Source: CBDDFN01 sp965227065 (GTDB lineage: Bacteria > Pseudomonadota > Alphaproteobacteria > SPJN01). From it: 64,000 nucleotides of DNA. Under the pieces are notes generated by a model, which saw only the letters and a list, made by a program, of their open reading frames with translations, did not search any database and had not been told where the DNA came from. The DNA lies in assembly GCA_965227065.1 (NCBI GenBank), contig CBDDFN010000010.1, positions 309,436 to 373,435 of the forward strand, given 5' to 3'. This document shows positions 18,238 through 28,373 of this stretch, piece after piece. The first letter of the stretch is position 1. Every line of letters begins with the position of its first letter. A program made the position numbers and the translations under genes.

Positions 18238-20553
18238 CTAGAACCGCACGCGCAATTCGGCACTGTAAAATCTCGGCTCATTGAAGGTGGCTGCATGACT
18301 GCCATCCATCAGCGGGACATCAGCGCCCGACAGGCCGACCACTTCGTCGCTGAGATTTTTGCCGTGCACCACAATCTGCCAGACATCGTCAATATCGCGG
18401 AAACCGAAGCGGGCATTGTAGAGAAAATAGCCCTCCTGGAATTCAGCCTCATCAAGGTCGGTGGCGATATAGTGGCCGCCTTGATAGTTAATGTCGGCTC
18501 CGACCACCATTTCAATCGGCCAGTTGCCAAGCGGCAGCGCATAGCCAACCCCCAGCGTGCCGTTCCATTCGGGCGCGCGGTCAAGCTCACGGCCCGACAG
18601 GTCACAGGGCGGCTCGTCTTCAACCGTGCACGGCCCGTCGGGGAAGCTGTCATAGCGGGCATGGGTGTATCCCAGGGACATGTTGACCAGCAGGCCCGGC
18701 GCCAGAACCGCCATGCCGTCAAATTCAAAGCCTTTGGTGACCGCACTTGCGGCGTTGGTGACGGTGAAGTTTGTGCCATTGAAGATCGACACCTGCAGAT
18801 TATCAAACATTGTGTAGAATGCCGCGAAGTTGAGGCGGATCGCACCGCCCATGAAGCGGCCTTTGAAACCGGCTTCAAACGTGTCGGCTTTTTCAGGTTC
18901 AAATTCGAGCGTTGCCACCGTGGCCGCCGTGGCGTTGTAGCCGCCGCCCTTGAAGGCCTGCGCGAAGGTTGCGTAGGTCGTCATGCTTTCCGCCAGGGCG
19001 TAAGACACCGAGACTTTGGGCGAGACGTCATGTTCAACCCGGCGGCGTTCGACATTGAAGTCATCCATGCCCAGGGCGGCGCGGAATACCAGCCCGCCAT
19101 TGAGAAATGTTCTGATCTTGTGGGTGCTTTTGGTTTCATAGGAATAGCGCAACCCGCCCATCAGGGTCAGTGCATCGGTGATGTGCCAGCGCAGTTGGCC
19201 AAACACGGCCGCCGAGAAACTGTTCTGGATCGACCAGTCGCTGGTTTCGTCAGCGGTGATGGACCCGCCCAGCCCATCAAGCAGCGAACCAACAGGCGCC
19301 AGAATATCAGGCAAAAGCGTGGCCAGAAGCGAACCGGGTGCCACATCGCGCAGCAGGCCCAGTTGCTGGGTGTTGAGATATTCCGATCCGAAGAAATAAA
19401 GACCGGCGACATAGTCGATGGTGCGCAGGGGCGATGTGATACGCAGCTCCTGGCTCCACTGCTTCCACTCATCATTGATGTTGGCGGCCAGCAGCGGGGC
19501 GGGACCAAAGTCAACATCGACCAGCGTGTTATATTTGATGCTCGACCAGCCGGTGACCGACGTCAGCGTGTACTCGCCAATATCATAATCCACCTTCAGC
19601 GATGTGTTGAGCATGGTCTGATCGCCGGGTCCGTCCTGATCGGAATAGTTGATGCGATCATCGCCATCAGCCTTGAAGCTGGGTTCAAACAGGCGATAGG
19701 CGGCGAGGTTGGACTGGCTGGCAATGTGAATGTCATATCCCCAAAGGTCATAGCGGGCCTTTGAATATTCCACGCTGGCGACCGCAGACAGATTGTCGAT
19801 GCCATCAAAGGACAGCTTGCCGCGCACGGTTGTTTTGTCGGTGTTGAGCTGATCGGTGCCCGAGACGGCGTTCTCTACAAAGCCATCGGCGCTTTCGCGT
19901 TTAGCGGCAATGCGGAAAGCGAGCGTGTCTTCAAGGATCGGGCCGGTCACCATGGCGGTATAGGCGCGTTTATTGCGTGAGCCAAACGCCACCGAAAGAT
20001 CGGTCCCCCAGTCATATTGCGGATTGGCGGTCGTGACCGACACGGCCCCGGCAATATTGTTTTTGCCCATCAGCGTCCCTTGCGGACCACGCAGAATTTC
20101 AATCTGTTCGAGATCCAGCAGGGCATTGTCGAGATATTCGATACGGCCGTAATAGACGCCGTCGATCTGAAAGCCGACCGCCTGTTCAAAGCCCTTATTG
20201 TTGCCTGACCCCAGGCCGCGCATCTTGATGCTGGCCGAGCCCTGACGTGAAGTAATCTTGGTGTTGGGGGTAAAGTTGGCGACATCGTCCAGCGAGCCGA
20301 TTGATTTTTCGCGCAACGTATCAGCACCGATGGCCGACACCGACAAAGGCACGTCCAGAATGTCTTCGGAGCGTTTCTGCGCGGTCACCACCACCTCATC
20401 AAGAACGGTTTGCGGGGTGCGGCGGCCGCTGTCTTCTGAAACCGGGGGCTCCGTGGCGGACGGATCGGGGGCGGAGGCGTCCTGGGCGTGCAGTCCGGTT
20501 CCGGCAAGCGCGATCAGCGCGCCTGCGCAGGCGGCGATAAAATATCGGGTCAT
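18238..20553 (-). CDS. TonB-dependent outer-membrane receptor
   Basis: A 771-residue receptor with signal peptide MTRYFIAACAGALIALAGTG, a TonB-box-like LDEVVVTAQKR at about 51-61, a plug (VANFTPNTKITSRQGSASIKMRG, ILRGPQGTLMGKNNIAGAVSV) and a long beta barrel ending FYSAELRVRF with the canonical C-terminal Phe. The start follows AGGA. It is the first gene of a minus-strand series continuing with PPIase, HupE permease, Cys/His protein, a second TonB receptor and PfpI. It resembles the broad iron-complex receptor family, so its name does not fix the ligand. Confidence 0.9.
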   Translation of the reverse strand: MTRYFIAACAGALIALAGTGLHAQDASAPDPSATEPPVSEDSGRRTPQTVLDEVVVTAQKRSEDILDVPLSVSAIGADTLREKSIGSLDDVANFTPNTKITSRQGSASIKMRGLGSGNNKGFEQAVGFQIDGVYYGRIEYLDNALLDLEQIEILRGPQGTLMGKNNIAGAVSVTTANPQYDWGTDLSVAFGSRNKRAYTAMVTGPILEDTLAFRIAAKRESADGFVENAVSGTDQLNTDKTTVRGKLSFDGIDNLSAVASVEYSKARYDLWGYDIHIASQSNLAAYRLFEPSFKADGDDRINYSDQDGPGDQTMLNTSLKVDYDIGEYTLTSVTGWSSIKYNTLVDVDFGPAPLLAANINDEWKQWSQELRITSPLRTIDYVAGLYFFGSEYLNTQQLGLLRDVAPGSLLATLLPDILAPVGSLLDGLGGSITADETSDWSIQNSFSAAVFGQLRWHITDALTLMGGLRYSYETKSTHKIRTFLNGGLVFRAALGMDDFNVERRRVEHDVSPKVSVSYALAESMTTYATFAQAFKGGGYNATAATVATLEFEPEKADTFEAGFKGRFMGGAIRLNFAAFYTMFDNLQVSIFNGTNFTVTNAASAVTKGFEFDGMAVLAPGLLVNMSLGYTHARYDSFPDGPCTVEDEPPCDLSGRELDRAPEWNGTLGVGYALPLGNWPIEMVVGADINYQGGHYIATDLDEAEFQEGYFLYNARFGFRDIDDVWQIVVHGKNLSDEVVGLSGADVPLMDGSHAATFNEPRFYSAELRVRF

Positions 20554-21012
20554 TGTTCAAGTCCTGCTCAGAGTTCAAAAGGCGTCTGGCATGGGACAAA
20601 GGCCGGGTGCGTGTGCACAGTGTGTGCGCGGGCTCCACCTGCGATCTGGTGCGCAAGCCCAAAGGGGCTCCAGCCGCGGCGCGTGCGGCGCACATGATGC
20701 TCACTTCCCTTGATTGGCCCCGTCCCACACCAATTGGTTTGAGTAAACAGGCGGGTCCAAACAGGGGTAATGTGACCATGTGTCAGTTTGGGATAATTCT
20801 TTAAAACAAAAGGCTTAACTGTTCAGAGTTTCGTCTGCGGCAGGCATGGCAGGCGGGTTTGTCGAGCCCCCTCGATGAGGGCGGGCTGCCTTTTGTCCGC
20901 CATCACGGCGTCATGGGTTCACCCTATTGTTTTGTGAGGTTTCACGCAGCCGTGAGTTCTCGACTCGCGCGTGATCAAAGCGCACACTTTACGACAAACA
21001 GGGGAGAGAACC
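20554..21012. other. 459-bp divergent intergenic region
   Basis: This gap separates the TonB receptor (minus) from the alpha-2-macroglobulin (plus). It holds a 10-bp palindrome ACCAATTGGT at 20729-20738. A hairpin at about 20865-20887 (AGCCCCCTC-GAT-GAGGGCGGGCT, with one unpaired base) is followed by CCTTTT, and might attenuate transcription toward the macroglobulin gene. An AT-rich patch lies near 20790-20822. I looked for a cobalamin-riboswitch core and did not see one. No coding frame here is convincing. Confidence 0.5.
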
Positions 21013-24000
21013 ATGCGTGTGACATTACTGGGCCTGCTGCTGCTGGCATTAAGCGGGATGGCAACCCTTGAAGCGGCATCGCCCCCTGCATCCGGTCCGG
21101 CGCATGATTTGCTCGATTCCGCCTATGAAATCCCCGATCACAGCGCAGAGGCCGCAGGCTTGCTCAAGCGGTTTCTGGCGCTGCGGGCCGAGCATGAAAA
21201 ACGCCTCGCCAACCAGCAGGGCGAGGGGCTCGATGATGCGCTTGAGGGCTTGTTCCTGCCTGAGGGGGCGCGGGATTTTGCCAGCCGCTATTCCGCCGAA
21301 CTGGCCATTGCGCAGAACCCTGAAAACTATGCGGCCTGGAGGACCTTTGCGCTGAAAGCCCGCGACCGGGGCCAGTGGAAAGAAGCGCGTGCGGCTGCCT
21401 CGCTGATCCATCAGCGGTCGCAAAAGCCCGGCTTGCGGGCCGAAATGCTTGCCTTCATGGCCGAGTTGGCTGCCGAACAGGCCGCGCCCAAAGATGCGAT
21501 CAATCTGCTGGCCGCAAGCCTTGCGATTGAGCCGCACAAGGATCGGCGCTTGCGGCTCGACCGGTTTTTGGAACTCTTTGACATCCGGCTGGATGATATT
21601 GAGGTGAATGTCGAACGGCGTCTGCCTTCGGCCTGCTTTGTTTTTTCGCAAAGCCTCAAAAACCCCCAGCCGATTGAGCCCCGCGATTATGTTTCGGTTG
21701 AACCTGCCATCGACATGGATGTCAGCCTGGCGGGCCGCAAACTGTGCGTCACCGGGGTTGAGCATGGCGGCCGTTACGAGATGGCGGTCAAGAAAGGCCT
21801 TGTCGCCGACAATGGCGGGCGGACCTATAAAGACTATAGCCGCACGGTTGAGGTGCCCGACCGGACCGCGCGCCTCAGCTTTGCAGGCAATGCCTATGTG
21901 CTGGCCAAATCAGATGCGCGCACCTTGCCCGTCAAGACGATCAATGCCGATGCGGTGGAGCTTGCCTTGTTCCGCGTCGATGACCGCAATCTGACAGCCT
22001 TGCTTGACCAGGGCTTTCTGCAGTCGGATCTGAGCGAATGGCAACGCCGCAAGCTCGCTGACAATCTCGGCGCGCAAGTGTGGAGCGGCACGCTTCAGAC
22101 CGGCAATGTCCGCAATCAGGAAGTCACGACGCTGGTCCCGCTGGGCGAGATCATCACGGCGCAGGAACCGGGCATCTATGCGCTGGCGGGCCGGGTGAAA
22201 AGCGATGATGAAGAAGCCTATTGGCGCGCGCGGCCAACCCAGTGGCTGCTGATCTCCGATATCGGGCTGACCAGTTTTGAAGGCGAAGACGGCCTGACGG
22301 TCATGGCCCGGTCGCTCGAAACCGCCGGGCCCAAACGCTATGTCCGGTTGACATTGATTTCGCGCAACAACCGCATTCTGGGCCGCGCCCAAACCGATTC
22401 TCAAGGTATGGCGCATTTTGCACCGGGCCTGATGCGGGGCGAGGGCGGTGATGCCCCGTTGCTCGTCACCGCGCGCGCGGGAGAGGGTGACTATAATGTG
22501 CTGCGCCTGTCGGGGCCGGAACTTGTTTTGGATGAACGCGGCGTGGCAGGCCGGGCCGTGCCTGCCAAGGCCGATGCCTATCTTTATACCGAGCGCGGGG
22601 TCTACCGGCCCGGCGAGACGGTTCATTTGAGCGTTTTGTTGCGCGACCGGTCGGCCAGGGCGATGGGCGAGGTGCCTTTGACGCTGAAGATCACGCGCCC
22701 CACCGGCACGCTGTTGAAAACCATGCTGATGACCGGCGATACGCTGGGCGGCTATCTGTATAAAATCCCGCTGTCACCGGCGGCACTGGCCGGGGGATGG
22801 TGGGTTGAGGCCTTTCTCGATCCCGAGGGCGAGCCGGTCGGCCAGGCGAGTTTTCAGGTTGAGGACTTTGTTCCCCAACGCGTCGCCCTGTCAGTTGAAA
22901 CCGGCAAAGACACGCTGACGGTGGACGAACCTGTCGCGCTGACCGCGCAAGGCACGTTTTTTTATGGCCCGCCCGCGGCCGGTCTGATGACCAGCGGCGG
23001 CATTGATTTTGCGACCGATCCCGCGCCGTTCACCGGCTATGAAGCCTACCGCTTTGGCCTGGTCGACCAGCCCTTTGAGGGCGATTATCACGAACTTGCC
23101 GAGCAATTGACAGACCAGAACGGCCAGCGCGTCGAGCAGATCGGCAATATTGACTGGCCCAGGACCAGCCATCCTTTGCTGGCCCGCATCAGCGTGTCGA
23201 TTGCCGATGTCTCAAGCCGGCCGGTGACGGCGGTGCTGGGGCGCAAGGTGCGCGCCCGCGCGGTCGAGATTGGCGTCAAACCGCATGTCGAAGGCGGCTT
23301 TGCCGAAAATGACGAGGCGGGGTTTGATCTGGTCGCGCTCGATCAAAGCGGCGCGCCGGTCGCGGACCGTCCGGTGCGCTACAGTCTTGTGCGCGAACAT
23401 TACAGCTATAACTGGTATGGCTCGGGCGGGTCATGGCGCGTCCGGTCAACCAGCTATGACGAAGCTGTCGAGGGCGGAACAGTGCGCCTTGGCGGCGACG
23501 GTACCGGCACACTGGCCCGCAGGCTTGAACCGGGGCGCTACCGGCTGACCGTGTCCGATGATGCGGGCACCTCGCAAGCCTCAATCCGCTTTCAGGTTGG
23601 CTGGCGCTGGGCGCCCACGCCGCCCGATGTTCCCGATGCGCTGGAACTGGTGGTCGAGCAAGATGATTTGAAATCGGGCGATGTGGTGAAAGCCTTTATC
23701 AAAGCCCCCTTTGCGGGCAAGGCGCTGGTCGCGGTCGCGCGCGAAGGCGTCCTTTATACTGAAACGATTGATCTGCCCGAGGACGGGGCCGAGATCGAAA
23801 TCAAAACGCAGAAGGATTGGGGGCCGGGAGCCTATCTGATGGTTACTGCCTTCCGGCCTGATCTGTCGACACCGTCCCTGTTGCCCAGCCGGGCCATGGG
23901 GTTGCGCTGGTTCTCGCTCGACAAGGCCATGCGGGCGGTTACGCTGGAGCTTGATGTGCCCGGGATTGCCCGGCCCAAATCAACCATCACAGTGCCGCTC

Positions 24001-26280
24001 AAAATTTCCGATCCGGCGCTGGTTGGCCAGCCCCTCAATGTCACGCTGGCGGCGGTTGATGAGGGCATTTTGCAACTGACGCAGTTTGAAACGCCCGACG
24101 CGATCGGCCACTACCTGGCGCAACGCCGCCTGGGCCTGGGCATTCGCGACCTTTACGGCTATCTCATCCCGCCTGCCGAGGGCTCGGTCGGGGCGCTGCA
24201 AACCGGCGGTGACCGGGCGCGCATGGCGCTGGATGAAATCATGGTCAGCGCACAAAAGCGGCAGGATGTTTTGCCTGAACGGTCCACCAAGGCTGTGGCC
24301 CTGTTCCTCAATACCGCGCAAATCGGCGCTGACGGTACCGGCTCCGTCGAGCTTGAATTGCCCGATTTTGTCGGCCGCTTGCGGCTGATGGCGGTGGGCT
24401 ATGGCGAAACCAGACTGGGCGGCGGCGAAGCCGATTTGATCGTCCGCGATGATGTCGCGACCGCCTTGCTGCTGCCCCGCTTTCTTGCCCCCGATGATGT
24501 CGCGACCGTGCCGCTCACCATCCATAATCTGACCGGCAAGGACCAGACTTTCACCGTCACGCTGGTGGCCGACGGCGCAGTCAAGCGCAAAGACGAAGCC
24601 CCGCTTGAAATCGCGCTCAAAAAGGATGAGCGGCGCGAAATTCCGGTCACGCTGATCGGCACAGGTGTCGGCGTGGGACGCTTTGCGCTGACCGTCACGG
24701 GCGAAGACAGTGAGACGGTGACGCGCGATTTTGCGATTTCGGTGCGGCCGGCCCAAGCCGCCTTGAGCACGCGAACGATTGACGTGCTGGAACCCGGCGC
24801 GAGCAAAACCCTGTCGGCGGATTTGCTGTTGCCGTTTTATCCGGGCCGGGCGGAACTCGACGTGACGCTGGCCGCACGGCCTGACTTTGATGTCGCCGCG
24901 CTGCTGCGCGCGCTCGACCGCTACCCCTATGGCTGCACCGAACAGACCATCTCCACAGCCATGCCCCTGCTTTATTTCGGGGCGCTGGCGCGCAGCGCGG
25001 GCATCGATGGGGATGAAACCCAGACCCGGCGCAAGATTGATCAGGCGATTTCCCGCGTGCTCAACCGCCAGACCGATGGCGGCGGGTTCGGCCTGTGGTC
25101 GGCCTGGCATGAGGGGTCGCCCTGGCTGAATGCCTATGTCTATGACTTCTTGACTCGCGCGCAGGCGCAAGGCTTTGACGTACCGCCTGCGGCTTACGCC
25201 CATGCTGAACATCGTCTGGAACGCCAGATCACCAAGGATGGGTCGGACCATCCCGAAGCACAGGCCTATGCGCTTTATGCCTTGGCGCGCACCGGCGTGG
25301 TGCCTGCCAGCACCGTCCGCTATTTTGCCCAAACCGAAGCGGAGCGTATGCGGTCCCGTCTGGCATTTGCCCATCTGGGCGCCGCGCTGGCCAGCGTGGG
25401 AGAGCGGGAGCGCGCCGAAGCCCTGTTTGAAGAGGGTTTGCGCACCAGCCGTCCCAAAAGCGTGTCGATTGACGATTATGGCTCGGACCTGCGCGACAGC
25501 GCCGCCGCCCTTGCCCTGTTGGCTGAGGCCTTCCCCGGCTCGGCGCTGGCGCAAAAGCTGGGCGGTGTGGTGGAGGAGCGCTTTGGACAGACGCGCTATT
25601 TCAACACCCAGGAACAGGTTTGGCTGGCGCTTGCCATGCACGCATTGAGCGGCAGTGAGGGCGCGGCCTTGTCGGTGGTGATCAATGATGACGCAAGAAC
25701 CGAAGTGAACAAGCCGGTGCGGCTGAACCGCAGCGCGGCGAATTTCAAAGAGCCGCTTGCCATCACCAACAAGGGTGAGGGCCCGATTCGGCTAATCACC
25801 ACCACGACCGGCCATCCTGTTGAACCGGAAAAAGCGGTGTCCAACGGCTATTCCATCACCCGCACCTATTACACGCTTGATGGCAAGCGTGCCGACCCTG
25901 CGCGCGTCAAACAAAATGACCGGCTTGTGGTGATTATCGAGGTGCGGTCGCATACCGGCCTGTCGGTTCAGAATGTGATGGTGGCGGATCGCCTGCCAGC
26001 GGGGTTCGAGATTGAAAATCCGGCTTTCGAAGGCGGTGACGGGATGCGCTGGTTTGATTTCCTGCCTGACATGTCGGCCCCCCAGTTCAGTGCCGCGCGC
26101 GATGACCGCTATATAGCCGCCTTTACCCTTGATGGCCGGACCGACCAGATCCTTACCGCCTACACGGTGCGCGCCGTCACGCCGGGCAAATTTGTGCATC
26201 CCGGCGTCTTTGTCGAAGACATGTACCGTCCCCACTATCACGCGCGCGGCCCGGTTGGCGCGGTGAGCGTCGAGAAGTGA
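21013..26280 (+). CDS. bacterial alpha-2-macroglobulin (YfhM-like)
   Basis: A 1755-residue periplasmic protein thought to trap proteases, using a bait region and an internal thioester. The MG-domain style is clear (AYLYTERGVYRPGETVHLSVLLRD near residue 525), and the thioester CTEQ lies in YPYGCTEQTIS at Cys 1308. The signal peptide ends LEAAS and has no lipobox, so it is probably soluble rather than a lipoprotein. The segment between GIRDLYGYLIPP and the next MG domain, inferred to be the bait region, contains DEIMVSAQKR at about 1074-1083, resembling a TonB-receptor box. The ATG follows GGGGAGAG. The stop overlaps the pbpC start, the usual pairing. Confidence 0.9.
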   Translation: MRVTLLGLLLLALSGMATLEAASPPASGPAHDLLDSAYEIPDHSAEAAGLLKRFLALRAEHEKRLANQQGEGLDDALEGLFLPEGARDFASRYSAELAIAQNPENYAAWRTFALKARDRGQWKEARAAASLIHQRSQKPGLRAEMLAFMAELAAEQAAPKDAINLLAASLAIEPHKDRRLRLDRFLELFDIRLDDIEVNVERRLPSACFVFSQSLKNPQPIEPRDYVSVEPAIDMDVSLAGRKLCVTGVEHGGRYEMAVKKGLVADNGGRTYKDYSRTVEVPDRTARLSFAGNAYVLAKSDARTLPVKTINADAVELALFRVDDRNLTALLDQGFLQSDLSEWQRRKLADNLGAQVWSGTLQTGNVRNQEVTTLVPLGEIITAQEPGIYALAGRVKSDDEEAYWRARPTQWLLISDIGLTSFEGEDGLTVMARSLETAGPKRYVRLTLISRNNRILGRAQTDSQGMAHFAPGLMRGEGGDAPLLVTARAGEGDYNVLRLSGPELVLDERGVAGRAVPAKADAYLYTERGVYRPGETVHLSVLLRDRSARAMGEVPLTLKITRPTGTLLKTMLMTGDTLGGYLYKIPLSPAALAGGWWVEAFLDPEGEPVGQASFQVEDFVPQRVALSVETGKDTLTVDEPVALTAQGTFFYGPPAAGLMTSGGIDFATDPAPFTGYEAYRFGLVDQPFEGDYHELAEQLTDQNGQRVEQIGNIDWPRTSHPLLARISVSIADVSSRPVTAVLGRKVRARAVEIGVKPHVEGGFAENDEAGFDLVALDQSGAPVADRPVRYSLVREHYSYNWYGSGGSWRVRSTSYDEAVEGGTVRLGGDGTGTLARRLEPGRYRLTVSDDAGTSQASIRFQVGWRWAPTPPDVPDALELVVEQDDLKSGDVVKAFIKAPFAGKALVAVAREGVLYTETIDLPEDGAEIEIKTQKDWGPGAYLMVTAFRPDLSTPSLLPSRAMGLRWFSLDKAMRAVTLELDVPGIARPKSTITVPLKISDPALVGQPLNVTLAAVDEGILQLTQFETPDAIGHYLAQRRLGLGIRDLYGYLIPPAEGSVGALQTGGDRARMALDEIMVSAQKRQDVLPERSTKAVALFLNTAQIGADGTGSVELELPDFVGRLRLMAVGYGETRLGGGEADLIVRDDVATALLLPRFLAPDDVATVPLTIHNLTGKDQTFTVTLVADGAVKRKDEAPLEIALKKDERREIPVTLIGTGVGVGRFALTVTGEDSETVTRDFAISVRPAQAALSTRTIDVLEPGASKTLSADLLLPFYPGRAELDVTLAARPDFDVAALLRALDRYPYGCTEQTISTAMPLLYFGALARSAGIDGDETQTRRKIDQAISRVLNRQTDGGGFGLWSAWHEGSPWLNAYVYDFLTRAQAQGFDVPPAAYAHAEHRLERQITKDGSDHPEAQAYALYALARTGVVPASTVRYFAQTEAERMRSRLAFAHLGAALASVGERERAEALFEEGLRTSRPKSVSIDDYGSDLRDSAAALALLAEAFPGSALAQKLGGVVEERFGQTRYFNTQEQVWLALAMHALSGSEGAALSVVINDDARTEVNKPVRLNRSAANFKEPLAITNKGEGPIRLITTTTGHPVEPEKAVSNGYSITRTYYTLDGKRADPARVKQNDRLVVIIEVRSHTGLSVQNVMVADRLPAGFEIENPAFEGGDGMRWFDFLPDMSAPQFSAARDDRYIAAFTLDGRTDQILTAYTVRAVTPGKFVHPGVFVEDMYRPHYHARGPVGAVSVEK

Positions 26281-28373
26281 GACGCTGGCTTAAAAGCGCA
26301 ATGATTGCAGGCGGGGTTGCGCTCGCCGGTCTTGGCGTTACCGACCGTCTTGCCCCGCCTGATCTGAGCCGGGTGTCGTCAGTGTCGGTCGATGTGCTTG
26401 ATGCCTCAGGTGCGCGGTTGCAAACCTATTTGAGCGCCGATGGCATGGTGCGGGTGAAGACCACCCCCTCTGAGGTTGATCCCCGCTATCTCGCCATGCT
26501 GGTGGCGTATGAAGACAAAAGGTTCTGGGACCATTGGGGCGTTGATCCCATCGCCATGGTCCGGGCGATTGTCTCAAGCCTCAAGGCGGGACGGATTGTG
26601 TCGGGCGGCTCGACGCTGACCATGCAAACCGCGCGGCTGCTGGAACCAAGGCCGCGCACGGTTGCGTCCAAACTGATCGAGATGGCGCGCGCGGTTCAGC
26701 TTGAAGCCCATTTCACCAAGGAAGAAATTCTGGGGCTCTATCTCACCCTTGCGCCCATGGGCGGCAACAAGGAGGGGGTTGAGGCGGCCGCCCGCTCCTA
26801 TTTCGGTCATGGGGCGGAGCGGTTGAGCCTGACGGAAGCCGCATTGTTGGTGGCCTTGCCGCAATCGCCCACGCGGCTGCGGCCCGACCGTCATCCCGGC
26901 GCCGCCCGCAACGCGCGCAACGCGGTTTTGAAACGCACCGCTGACCGCATGGAACTGGCCCCCGGCCATGTGACGAGCCTTACGGCAGAGCGGCTGAAAT
27001 TACGGCTCAGCCCGCTGGCGGATCACGCTTTTCACGCCGGTGCGCGGGTCAGGGCGGCCCATCGCGGAGAGGCGCGGATCGAGACTAGTCTGATCGCGGG
27101 CCTGCAATCAGGGGTTCGGCATCTGGTGCAAAGTCATGCCGGTATGGGCGACCCTGAAACCGCCGCCGCAGCCATTGTGATCGACAATCAAACCCGGCGC
27201 ATCCTCGCTTATATCGGCGCACCCGATGCGGCCAATGCCAGACGCCACGGCGCGATTGATATGGTGCGCGCGGTGCGCTCGCCCGGCTCAACCCTTAAAC
27301 CCTTTATCTATGGCATGGCGATGGATGAGGGGCTCGTGCATCCCCATACGCTGATCAATGATGCACCGACCCAGTTTGGCGACTATGCGCCGAAAAATTT
27401 CCGCGACCGGCACTATGGCGAAATCTCCATGGCTGATGCGCTGCGCCGCTCGCTCAATGTTCCCGCCGTTGCGGTGCTCGACCGGCTGGGGCCGGTGCGC
27501 TTTGCCGCGCGGCTGGGACGGGCGGGCGTGCCGCTGATTTTTCATGACCCGGCCGCCCGGCCGGGTCTGGCCATCGGGCTGGGCGGGGTGGGCCTCACCC
27601 TGGAGGATGTGGCAAGCCTTTATGCAGCGCTGGCCGATGACGGCATTGTCCGGCCCCTGCGTTTGACGGGCGCGTCTCGCGATGAAGGGGCTGAGCCGGT
27701 ATTGAGCGCCTGGGCGCGCTGGCATCTGGGGGAAATTTTGCGGGCAAGCCCGCCGCCCGATACGCTTCTGGCCGACACTGCGCGCGCTGTTCCCCGCGCG
27801 ATTGCCTACAAGACCGGCACCTCTTACGGCTTCCGCGATGCCTGGGCGTTTGGTTTCACCCCGCGCTATACGGTCGGGGTTTGGGTGGGCCGTGCCGATG
27901 GCACGCCAAGCCCCGGACGGTTCGGGGCGAACACGGCCGCACCGCTTCTGTTTGATATTTTCGACGCGCTGCCGCCTGGCGATCTGCCCCAACAGCCCTT
28001 TGATGTGGCGGACCTCACGCCGTTTGCGTCTCTGCCGCCGGGGCTTCAAACGCTGGATGGCGAAGGGGGCCGCTTTGCACCGGGCGCCCCGCCGCCGCGC
28101 ATTGTTTTTCCGCGCCGCTTTGCCGATCTGGTGTTGCCGCCTGCGGGTGCGCCGCTGGTGCTGGAAGCCAAGGGCGGTGAGGGCGCGCTGACCTGGTTTG
28201 TGAACGGGCTGCCCCATCCGGCATCCGGCGGGGGCACCAAAGCGCAATGGCTGCCTGACGGGCCCGGCTTTGCCGAGTTTGCGGTGATTGATCAGAAAGG
28301 GCGGCGGTCGGGTGTGCGCGTCCGGCTGATTGAGCCGGGATCGGTCTTTGCGCTTACGGCGCCGCAGCCTTGA
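26277..28373 (+). CDS. pbpC: penicillin-binding protein 1C
   Basis: A 698-residue bifunctional peptidoglycan synthase paired with alpha-2-macroglobulin. It has an N-terminal anchor (AMIAGGVALAGLG), then a GT51 glycosyltransferase with catalytic Glu in YEDKRFWDHWGVDP near residue 79 and GGSTLTMQTARLL. The transpeptidase carries SPGSTLKPF (Ser near 338), SLNVPA and KTGTSYGF near 512. A C-terminal beta domain typical of PBP1C closes the protein. It starts with GTG overlapping the upstream stop (GTGA). The last 20 bp overlap the convergent TetR gene. A role in wall repair coupled to protease defence is known for the pair. Confidence 0.92.
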   Translation: MRRWLKSAMIAGGVALAGLGVTDRLAPPDLSRVSSVSVDVLDASGARLQTYLSADGMVRVKTTPSEVDPRYLAMLVAYEDKRFWDHWGVDPIAMVRAIVSSLKAGRIVSGGSTLTMQTARLLEPRPRTVASKLIEMARAVQLEAHFTKEEILGLYLTLAPMGGNKEGVEAAARSYFGHGAERLSLTEAALLVALPQSPTRLRPDRHPGAARNARNAVLKRTADRMELAPGHVTSLTAERLKLRLSPLADHAFHAGARVRAAHRGEARIETSLIAGLQSGVRHLVQSHAGMGDPETAAAAIVIDNQTRRILAYIGAPDAANARRHGAIDMVRAVRSPGSTLKPFIYGMAMDEGLVHPHTLINDAPTQFGDYAPKNFRDRHYGEISMADALRRSLNVPAVAVLDRLGPVRFAARLGRAGVPLIFHDPAARPGLAIGLGGVGLTLEDVASLYAALADDGIVRPLRLTGASRDEGAEPVLSAWARWHLGEILRASPPPDTLLADTARAVPRAIAYKTGTSYGFRDAWAFGFTPRYTVGVWVGRADGTPSPGRFGANTAAPLLFDIFDALPPGDLPQQPFDVADLTPFASLPPGLQTLDGEGGRFAPGAPPPRIVFPRRFADLVLPPAGAPLVLEAKGGEGALTWFVNGLPHPASGGGTKAQWLPDGPGFAEFAVIDQKGRRSGVRVRLIEPGSVFALTAPQP

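Noticed and set aside
18295..19764. 489-residue plus-strand frame
   Set aside because: Antisense to the TonB receptor at 18238-20553, with shadow-type composition.
23980..25641. 553-residue open frame on the minus strand
   Set aside because: It is antisense to the alpha-2-macroglobulin gene and has the His/Gln/Arg-rich composition of a GC-rich shadow frame.
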